Source of the DNA: CAYXXZ01 sp050175615
Lineage (GTDB): Bacteria > Pseudomonadota > Gammaproteobacteria > Pseudomonadales > Porticoccaceae
Direction of reading: 5' to 3'
NCBI GenBank assembly: GCA_050175615.1
Contig: JBFXIU010000239.1
Coordinates: forward strand, 1 to 5,060
Length of the DNA stretch: 5,060 nt
Part shown: one piece after another, positions 1 through 5,060 of the stretch
How positions within the stretch are numbered: the first letter of the stretch is position 1
Layout: the number at the start of each line of letters is the position of its first letter
Notes under the pieces: model-generated
Database searches by the model: none
What the model was told of the DNA's origin: nothing
What the model saw: the letters and a program-made list of their open reading frames with translations, nothing else
Program-made: the position numbers and the translations under genes

Positions 1-2073
1 CGTATTCCCAATCTGCTGGTTAATGGCTCTTCGGGCATTGCCGTGGGCATGGCCACAAATATTCCACCGCACAACCTCACCGAAGTCATCAACGGCGCTC
101 TGGCACTCATTGACAATCCAGATCTGGATATCGAAGAGCTGATGGAATACATTCCGGGTCCGGATTTCCCCACAGGCGCCATTATCAACGGTCGCGCTGG
201 TATTGTTCAGGCCTACCGTACAGGCCGTGGCCGTATTTATGTGCGCGCCAAGGCTGAAGTGGAGCGGGACGAAAAAACCGGCCGCGAGACCATCATTGTT
301 CACGAAATTCCCTATCAGCTGAACAAGGCTCGCCTGATCGAGCGCATCGCCGAGCTGGTTAAAGAAAAGAAACTGGAAGGTATTTCCGAGCTTCGCGATG
401 AATCAGACAAAGACGGCCTTCGCGTCGTCATAGAACTGAAACGGGGCGAAGTCGGTGATGTGGTGCTCAACAATCTCTACGCCCAGACCCAATTGCAGAG
501 TGTGTTCGGTATCAACATTGTCGCCCTGGTCGATGATCAGCCGCGCACCCTCAATCTCAAGGAGCTTCTGGAAGCCTTCATTCGCCACCGCCGCGAGGTG
601 GTCACCCGCAGAACTGTGTTTCTGCTGCGCAAAGCGCGGGAAAGAGGCCATCTGCTGGAAGGATTGGCTGTCGCTATTTCCAATATCGACACCGTCATCG
701 AGATGATTAAAACCTCGGCAACCCCCGCCGATGCCCGTGAGCGCCTGCTCGCCGCCACCTGGGCGCCGGGCGCAGTGCTCCAGTTTCTGGAGAAAACCGG
801 CAGCGACGCCTGCAAGCCGGAAGAACTGGGCGCAGGTTTCGGTCTTGTCGACAATGGCTATCATTTGTCACCCGCCCAGGCGCAGGCCATTCTCGATCTT
901 CGTCTCCATCGCCTCACCGGCATGGAACACGAAAAACTGATGGCGGAATACCAGGAAAAAATCAGCGAAATCGCCGCTTATTTACATATTCTTTCCAATC
1001 CGGATCGTTTGATGGAAGTGATTCGTGAGGAGTTGGAGGAAGTGCGCGCCGAGTTTGGCGATGCCAGACGCACAGAAATTATTGAAAGCCAGCACGATCT
1101 GACTGTGGAAGACCTCATTCCCGAAGAGGACAGGGTCGTCACCATTTCCCATGGCGGTTATGCCAAGGCGCAACCTCTCGATGCCTATCAGGCGCAACGC
1201 CGCGGCGGCACCGGAAAATCGGCGACGGCGGTCAAAGACGAGGATTTTGTCGAGCATCTGTTGATTGCCGGCACCCATGACACGCTGCTCTGCTTCACCA
1301 ATGCCGGAAAGGTATTTTGGCTCAAGGTCTACCAAATTCCTGTGGCAGGCAGAAACTCCCGCGGTCGCCCCATGGTCAACCTATTGCCGCTGGAGGCGGA
1401 GGAGCGGGTGACCTCTATCCTGCCAATAAAGGAATATGCAGAAGACCATTTTATTTTTATGGCTACTGCCTTTGGTACGGTAAAGAAAACCTCTTTGGAG
1501 TCATTTTCACGCCCGCGCAGTACAGGTCTGAGGGCGGTGGAGCTCGATGAGGGCGACCATCTGGTGGGCACCGCCATCACCGATGGCAGCAAAGATGTGA
1601 TTCTTGTCGCCAGTAGTGGCAAGGCGGCACGCTTTGATGAAAACGATGTTCGCCCCATGGGCAGAACCGCACGGGGTGTGCGCGGCATTCGCATGGGCGA
1701 GGGGCAGGAGGTTATTGCCCTGATTATTCCCGAAGCCGAGCATCAGATTCTCACCGTAAGCAGCAATGGCTATGGCAAGCGCACTGAAACCACCGAGTTC
1801 CCCCGCAAGGGTCGCGGCAACCAGGGCGTGATCGCAATGCAAACCAGCGAGCGCAACGGGCAGCTGGTGGGGGCCTTACAGGTGTCAGATTCCGATGAGA
1901 TCATGCTGATTTCCGACCAGGGAACATTGGTTCGCACCAGGGTTGCCGAGGTTTCCATTCTTGGCCGTATCACCCAGGGGGTCAGACTCATTCGAGTTCG
2001 CGGTGATGAAAAGCTGGTGGGTCTGGCGCGGATTGAAGAAACGGACGATGGCAGTGATGCCGCAGGTGAATAA
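1..2073 (+). CDS. gyrA: DNA gyrase subunit A, 5'-truncated by the window edge
   Basis: This is the breakage-reunion subunit of the A2B2 type II topoisomerase that introduces negative supercoils into DNA in the cytoplasm. The frame is open from base 1, and its first codons (RIPNLLVNGSSGIAVGMATN) match the E. coli GyrA region beginning near residue 162. About 161 codons are therefore missing, including the active-site Tyr122 and the quinolone-resistance region (67-106). 690 codons remain, giving an estimated full length near 850 residues (E. coli has 875). Visible parts are the tower/coiled-coil region (HEIPYQLNKARLIE, LRDESDKDG, AQAILDLRL), then the GyrA box QRRGGTG at 1195-1215, which defines gyrase rather than Topo IV ParC, then the beta-pinwheel C-terminal domain with repeated blade motifs (ARGVRGIRMGEG, RITQGVRLIRV). 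The acidic C-terminal tail is short (about a dozen residues). The ATG at 43 is internal, not the start. The gene ends in tandem TAA TAG. Identification is very secure. Confidence 0.98.
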   Translation, partial: RIPNLLVNGSSGIAVGMATNIPPHNLTEVINGALALIDNPDLDIEELMEYIPGPDFPTGAIINGRAGIVQAYRTGRGRIYVRAKAEVERDEKTGRETIIVHEIPYQLNKARLIERIAELVKEKKLEGISELRDESDKDGLRVVIELKRGEVGDVVLNNLYAQTQLQSVFGINIVALVDDQPRTLNLKELLEAFIRHRREVVTRRTVFLLRKARERGHLLEGLAVAISNIDTVIEMIKTSATPADARERLLAATWAPGAVLQFLEKTGSDACKPEELGAGFGLVDNGYHLSPAQAQAILDLRLHRLTGMEHEKLMAEYQEKISEIAAYLHILSNPDRLMEVIREELEEVRAEFGDARRTEIIESQHDLTVEDLIPEEDRVVTISHGGYAKAQPLDAYQAQRRGGTGKSATAVKDEDFVEHLLIAGTHDTLLCFTNAGKVFWLKVYQIPVAGRNSRGRPMVNLLPLEAEERVTSILPIKEYAEDHFIFMATAFGTVKKTSLESFSRPRSTGLRAVELDEGDHLVGTAITDGSKDVILVASSGKAARFDENDVRPMGRTARGVRGIRMGEGQEVIALIIPEAEHQILTVSSNGYGKRTETTEFPRKGRGNQGVIAMQTSERNGQLVGALQVSDSDEIMLISDQGTLVRTRVAEVSILGRITQGVRLIRVRGDEKLVGLARIEETDDGSDAAGE
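2064..2069 (+). promoter_or_regulatory. Ribosome binding site of pheA inside the end of gyrA
   Basis: AGGTGA is a perfect six-base match to the anti-Shine-Dalgarno core and lies nine bases before the pheA ATG at 2079. It sits within the last codons of gyrA, so ribosomes terminating at 2071-2076 are already at the pheA start. This supports the ATG at 2079 and suggests translational coupling; the coupling is an inference. Confidence 0.75.
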
Positions 2074-2078
2074 TAGCG

Positions 2079-3161
2079 ATGACGACTCTTTCTCTTCAGG
2101 ATTTGCGCAACAAGATTGACCAGATTGATGACCAACTGCTCGCTCTGATCAGTGAACGAGCCAGCTGTGCCCAACAGGTTGCAGAAGTCAAAATCAGCTC
2201 TGGTTCCACCGATTTCTACCGGCCGGAACGGGAAGCCCAGGTGTTGCGCAAGGTCATGGAAAATAACCCTGGGCCCTTGGACAACGAAGAAGTTGCTCGA
2301 CTGTTCAGGGAAATCATGTCCGCCTGTCTGGCGCTGGAAAAGCCTGTCAGCGTCGCCTTTCTCGGCCCCGAGGGCACTTTTACCCAGGAGGCCGTCGTCA
2401 AGCACTTTGGCCACTCTGCCCAATGCATGCCCATGTTTGCCATTGATGAAGTTTTTCGCGAGGTGGAAGCGGGGGCTGTGAACTATGGCGTGGTGCCGGT
2501 GGAAAATTCCACGGAAGGGGTTGTCAACCACACCCTGGACAGTTTTATCGACTCGTCCCTGAAAATCTGCGGCGAAGTGGAACTTAGAATCCATCAAAAT
2601 TTTCTCGTTGGACCCAATACGGATCCGGCCAAGATTACCCGGGTTTATTCCCACCCCCAGTCGTTGGCGCAGTGCCGTAAATGGCTTGACGCCCACTACC
2701 CCAAAATTGACCGCATTCCAGTATCCAGTAATGCCGAGGCGGCAAAAATGGTGCGCGGCGAATGGAACTCCGCGGCCATCGCTGGCGATATGGCGGTTAG
2801 CCTCTATGGGCTGACCAAGCTGCGGGAAAAAATTGAAGACCGCCCCGACAATTCCACCCGTTTTCTGGTTATCGGTCGCCAGGAACTCACCGCCAGTGGT
2901 GATGACAAAACATCGATCATCGTTGCCATGAAAAACCAGCCGGGTGCCCTGTACACACTGCTGGAACCCTTGCGCACCCACAACATTGATATGACCCGCC
3001 TGGAAACTCGCCCTTCCACCATTGGCAAATGGAATTATCTGTTTTTTATCGATTTTAAGGGTCATCAGTCTGACCCCAATATTGTCATCGCCCTTGACAT
3101 CCTCAGAAACAAAGCCGCAGATCTGAAAATTCTCGGCTCCTATCCGAGAGCAGTGCTCTGA
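2079..3161 (+). CDS. pheA: Bifunctional chorismate mutase / prephenate dehydratase (P-protein)
   Basis: This enzyme converts chorismate to prephenate and then to phenylpyruvate, the committed route to phenylalanine. It has 360 residues, the usual size for Pseudomonas-type P-proteins. Residues 1-90 are an AroQ-type chorismate mutase whose R10, R27, K38, R51 and E52 line up with E. coli mutase R11, R28, K39, R51 and E52. Residues about 92-267 are the prephenate dehydratase, with FLGPEGTFTQEA (94-105), VPVENSTEG (139-147), YSHPQSLAQC (190-199) and the catalytic TRF motif (260-262). Residues about 278-360 are an ACT domain with GAL (289-291) and ETRP (309-312, ESRP in E. coli), the two segments that bind phenylalanine, so allosteric feedback inhibition is expected. 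It starts five bases after the first gyrA stop with a good ribosome binding site. No attenuator with a Phe codon run is seen upstream. All key residues are present and the gene looks intact. Confidence 0.97.
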   Translation: MTTLSLQDLRNKIDQIDDQLLALISERASCAQQVAEVKISSGSTDFYRPEREAQVLRKVMENNPGPLDNEEVARLFREIMSACLALEKPVSVAFLGPEGTFTQEAVVKHFGHSAQCMPMFAIDEVFREVEAGAVNYGVVPVENSTEGVVNHTLDSFIDSSLKICGEVELRIHQNFLVGPNTDPAKITRVYSHPQSLAQCRKWLDAHYPKIDRIPVSSNAEAAKMVRGEWNSAAIAGDMAVSLYGLTKLREKIEDRPDNSTRFLVIGRQELTASGDDKTSIIVAMKNQPGALYTLLEPLRTHNIDMTRLETRPSTIGKWNYLFFIDFKGHQSDPNIVIALDILRNKAADLKILGSYPRAVL

Positions 3162-3176
3162 ACACTGTTAATGAAA

Positions 3177-3189
3177 ATCGCGGGGCGAT
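3177..3189. repeat. Short perfect inverted repeat in the pheA-tyrA gap
   Basis: ATCGC (3177-3181) and GCGAT (3185-3189) are perfect complements around a GGG loop, giving a five-base-pair hairpin. It lies in the 44-base non-coding gap and ends two bases before the tyrA ribosome binding site. There is no following T run, so it is not an intrinsic terminator. A mild effect on translation initiation or mRNA stability is possible, but chance occurrence is also plausible. Confidence 0.4.
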
Positions 3190-3191
3190 AC

Positions 3192-3197
3192 AGGGAG
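3192..3197 (+). promoter_or_regulatory. Ribosome binding site selecting the GTG start of tyrA-aroA
   Basis: AGGGAG lies eight bases before the GTG at 3206. It is the only Shine-Dalgarno-like stretch in the pheA-tyrA gap. No ATG occurs in the tyrA frame between the end of pheA and the nucleotide-binding motif, so this site decides the start codon. Confidence 0.7.
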
Positions 3198-3205
3198 AAA
3201 AGTCT

Positions 3206-5060
3206 GTGCCAATAGGGCGGCTGCTGATTTATGGCCTCGGTCTCATAGGCGGCAGCCTCGCCAGGGCGGCCAGGGAAAGAGGGCTGTGTCGCGAGGTTGT
3301 CGGTGTTTCCAGGCGTCAGTGCACCTTGAATGCGGCGCTGAACATGGGTGTGGTAGACAGCGTTTGCCCTTATGCTCCTGATATTCTCCGCACCCTTGGG
3401 GCTGGAGATGTGGTTGTAGTCTGTGTTCCCACCCTGACGGTGCGCCAGACCTTGGTCGAGCTGCACCAGTATTTGGATCCTGAGGTCACAATTACGGATG
3501 CCGCCAGCGTTAAAGGTGCTGTGGTCGAGGCGGTAAAAGACATCTATGGTTTTATGCCGCCACAATTTGTTCCGGGTCATCCCATAGCCGGGTCTGAAAA
3601 AAGCGGTGTCGAAGCCGCCAATGGCGATCTTTATGTGAACCATCGCGTCATCTTGACGCCCGAAGCCGAAACCTCATCACAGCATGTTGAGCTTGTCCGT
3701 TATTTGTGGGAAGGAGTGGGGGCTAAGGTTTCCCTGATGCCGGTGGAAGAGCATGACGAGGTGTTGGCAGCCACCAGCCACTTGCCCCATATGCTGGCTT
3801 TTTCTCTCGTTGATACCCTCGCAGCCATGAAAGAAAACAGTGAAATTTTCCGCTATGCCGCCGGAGGTTTTCGCGACTTTACCCGCATAGCGAGCAGTGA
3901 TCCTGTTATGTGGCACGATATTTGTGTTGCCAACAGCAGAGCTATCATCGATGTGTTTGACAAACTGACAGAAAATTTTGCTACCCTGCGCACCGCAATC
4001 CTTAACGGCGATAGCGATTACATTATGGGTGTGTTTACTCGAGCGCGAGAAGCGCGCAACCATTTCACGAAAATGCTTGAAAAAAAGACGTTCTTAGAGC
4101 CTATGGACAATACCAAACTTATTTTTCGCACCTCTTCAGCCACCGTACCCCTGACAGGTCGAATACGTGTTCCTGGCGATAAATCCATTTCCCACAGATC
4201 CATCATGCTGGGATCCATTGCCAAAGGCGTTACCCGTGTGACAGGGTTTTTGGAGGGTGAAGACAGTCTCGCCACACTTCAGGCTTTTCGCGACATGGGC
4301 GTGGTCATTGAAGGCCCGCTGAAGGGGGAGGTAACCATTCACGGTGTCGGCATGCATGGCCTGAAGCCACCGCCTGGTCCCATTTATCTGGGCAATTCCG
4401 GCACCTCTATGCGCCTTCTTGCCGGCTTACTGGCTGCGCAGTCCTTTGATGTGGTGATGACCGGTGACGACTCTTTATCAAAACGTCCGATGAAGCGGGT
4501 ATCCGATCCATTGGCGCTGATGGGCGCGCGCATAGATACGGCGGAAGCCGGACGGCCACCCTTGAAAATTCATGGAGGTCATAGGCTAAAAGGGATCAAC
4601 TATCCATTGCCAATGGCCAGCGCCCAGGTGAAGTCGGCTTTGCTGCTTGCGGGTCTTTACGCGGAAGGGGAAACTGTGGTCACCGAGCCTGCACCCACCA
4701 GGGATCACACTGAGCGAATGCTTCAGGGGTTTGGTTACGCCGTCAAAAAAGAAGGTGCAGTTGCTAGGGTTGTCGGTGGTGGCGAACTCCATGCCTGTGA
4801 TATCGACGTGCCCGCAGATATTTCCTCGGCGGCTTTTTTTATGGTGGCGGCCAGTATTGTGCCAGGTTCTGATATTGTCCTTGAGCACGTTGGTGTCAAC
4901 CCTACGCGGGTGGGAGTGCTCAATATTCTGCGCCTGATGGGTGCTGATATTTGCCTTCTCGATGAGCGCACCGTGGGTGGCGAACCCGTGGCCGATATTC
5001 AGGTGCGTTATGCCAAGCTCAAGGGTATTGTATTTCCCGAAGACCAAGTGCCTCTAGCCA
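3206..5060 (+). CDS. tyrA-aroA: TyrA-AroA fusion: prephenate/arogenate dehydrogenase joined to EPSP synthase, 3'-truncated
   Basis: One uninterrupted frame of 618 codons runs off the window. Residues 1 to about 295 are TyrA, which oxidatively decarboxylates prephenate (or arogenate) toward tyrosine. It shows a GLGLIGG dinucleotide loop (10-16), TDAASVK (97-103), HPIAGSEKSG (125-134, catalytic His125), TSHLPH (190-195) and FRDFTRIA (222-229, substrate-binding Arg). From M300 the chain is AroA, which transfers enolpyruvate from PEP to shikimate-3-phosphate. It shows PGDKSISHR (323-331), LGNSGTSMR (395-403), SLSKRP (423-428), SAQVK (472-476), RDHTE (499-503) and NPTR (565-568). About 120-130 residues, including the conserved active-site Asp/Glu segment, lie beyond the edge. 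No stop separates the domains; the linker is only a few residues. Such fusions are known in Pseudomonas and relatives. The start is GTG at 3206, with AGGGAG eight bases upstream and the Rossmann loop nine residues downstream. pheA lies 44 bases upstream, consistent with one operon. The TyrA substrate range (prephenate only, or also arogenate) cannot be read from sequence. Confidence 0.95.
   Translation, partial: MPIGRLLIYGLGLIGGSLARAARERGLCREVVGVSRRQCTLNAALNMGVVDSVCPYAPDILRTLGAGDVVVVCVPTLTVRQTLVELHQYLDPEVTITDAASVKGAVVEAVKDIYGFMPPQFVPGHPIAGSEKSGVEAANGDLYVNHRVILTPEAETSSQHVELVRYLWEGVGAKVSLMPVEEHDEVLAATSHLPHMLAFSLVDTLAAMKENSEIFRYAAGGFRDFTRIASSDPVMWHDICVANSRAIIDVFDKLTENFATLRTAILNGDSDYIMGVFTRAREARNHFTKMLEKKTFLEPMDNTKLIFRTSSATVPLTGRIRVPGDKSISHRSIMLGSIAKGVTRVTGFLEGEDSLATLQAFRDMGVVIEGPLKGEVTIHGVGMHGLKPPPGPIYLGNSGTSMRLLAGLLAAQSFDVVMTGDDSLSKRPMKRVSDPLALMGARIDTAEAGRPPLKIHGGHRLKGINYPLPMASAQVKSALLLAGLYAEGETVVTEPAPTRDHTERMLQGFGYAVKKEGAVARVVGGGELHACDIDVPADISSAAFFMVAASIVPGSDIVLEHVGVNPTRVGVLNILRLMGADICLLDERTVGGEPVADIQVRYAKLKGIVFPEDQVPLA
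4081..4087 (+). other. Phased A_AAA_AAG slippery heptamer at the TyrA-AroA junction (possible recoding site)
   Basis: Seven A residues (4080-4086) followed by G give the codons GAA-AAA-AAG, so the heptamer A_AAA_AAG is in exactly the phase needed for -1 slippage, as at the E. coli dnaX site. It falls at residues 292-294, in the linker just before the AroA domain. A -1 shift would end at TAA 4180-4182 after 31 new codons, releasing a TyrA-only protein of about 325 residues. I see neither a clear stimulatory Shine-Dalgarno about ten bases upstream nor a strong stem-loop just downstream. The sequence is certain; function is speculative. Confidence 0.25.

Noticed and set aside
43..45. The ATG at 43 as the start of a 676-residue GyrA.
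   Set aside because: The frame is open to base 1 and the fourteen preceding codons match conserved GyrA residues, so the gene is truncated by the window and this Met is internal.
1770..3065. A long antisense open frame of 431 codons across the end of gyrA and most of pheA on the - strand.
   Set aside because: It lies opposite two strongly conserved genes, spans the junction between them, has no recognisable domain and only a weak start context. It is best explained as a by-product of the codon composition of the sense genes.
3177..3189. The hairpin in the pheA-tyrA gap as an intrinsic terminator.
   Set aside because: The stem is only five base pairs and is followed by ACAGGGAG rather than a T run.
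3171..3215. A 14-codon leader peptide controlling tyrA-aroA by attenuation.
   Set aside because: It has no ribosome binding site, no run of Tyr or Phe codons, and no terminator/antiterminator pair.
3140..3643. An antisense open frame of 167 codons opposite the 5' part of tyrA.
   Set aside because: It is entirely opposite conserved TyrA motifs, resembles no known family, and its conceptual product looks like a reverse-frame translation.
4103..4105. A separate aroA gene starting at the ATG in the TyrA-AroA linker.
   Set aside because: The frame is continuous with tyrA, with no stop between. The only upstream purine-rich stretch (TAGAG, ending three bases before) is too close to be a good ribosome binding site. 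Internal initiation is not excluded, but a fusion is the simpler reading.
4834..4840. A run of seven T residues phased as T_TTT_TTT in the AroA domain, a possible second slippery site.
   Set aside because: It encodes part of a conserved SSAAFF segment in the middle of a domain. A shift would only give an unstable truncated AroA with a stop at 4870-4872.

Overview
The window looks like a chromosomal segment of a gammaproteobacterium. Its closest feel is Pseudomonas or the Cellvibrionales-like marine groups, because it carries a tyrA-aroA gene fusion downstream of gyrA and pheA, an arrangement known from that part of the tree. Base composition is moderate, coding is dense, and every real gene lies on the + strand. 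The taxonomic placement is inferred from gene order and protein resemblance only. No tRNA, rRNA, CRISPR array, insertion sequence or phage gene is visible.

Layout. Positions 1-2073 hold the 3' part of gyrA (DNA gyrase subunit A); roughly the first 161 codons, with the catalytic tyrosine and the quinolone-resistance region, are off the left edge. After tandem stops and five bases comes pheA (2079-3161), a complete bifunctional chorismate mutase/prephenate dehydratase with a C-terminal ACT domain. A 44-base gap holds a small inverted repeat and a ribosome binding site. It is followed by one long reading frame (3206 to beyond 5060) that joins a TyrA prephenate/arogenate dehydrogenase to an AroA EPSP synthase. 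The frame runs off the right edge before the AroA active-site aspartate region.

How the genes work together. AroA makes EPSP, the precursor of chorismate. The mutase domain of PheA turns chorismate into prephenate. The dehydratase domain of PheA then commits prephenate to phenylalanine, while the TyrA domain commits it to tyrosine. The block therefore covers the step before chorismate and both sides of the Phe/Tyr branch point. gyrA is a housekeeping neighbour, probably co-transcribed by position. serC and hisC, which sit between these genes in Pseudomonas, are absent here.

I do not see a previously undescribed system. The observations most worth testing are a correctly phased dnaX-type slippery heptamer at the TyrA-AroA junction, class II EPSP synthase motifs combined with a glycine at the glyphosate-determining position, an NADP-like cofactor loop in TyrA, and the compacted gene order.
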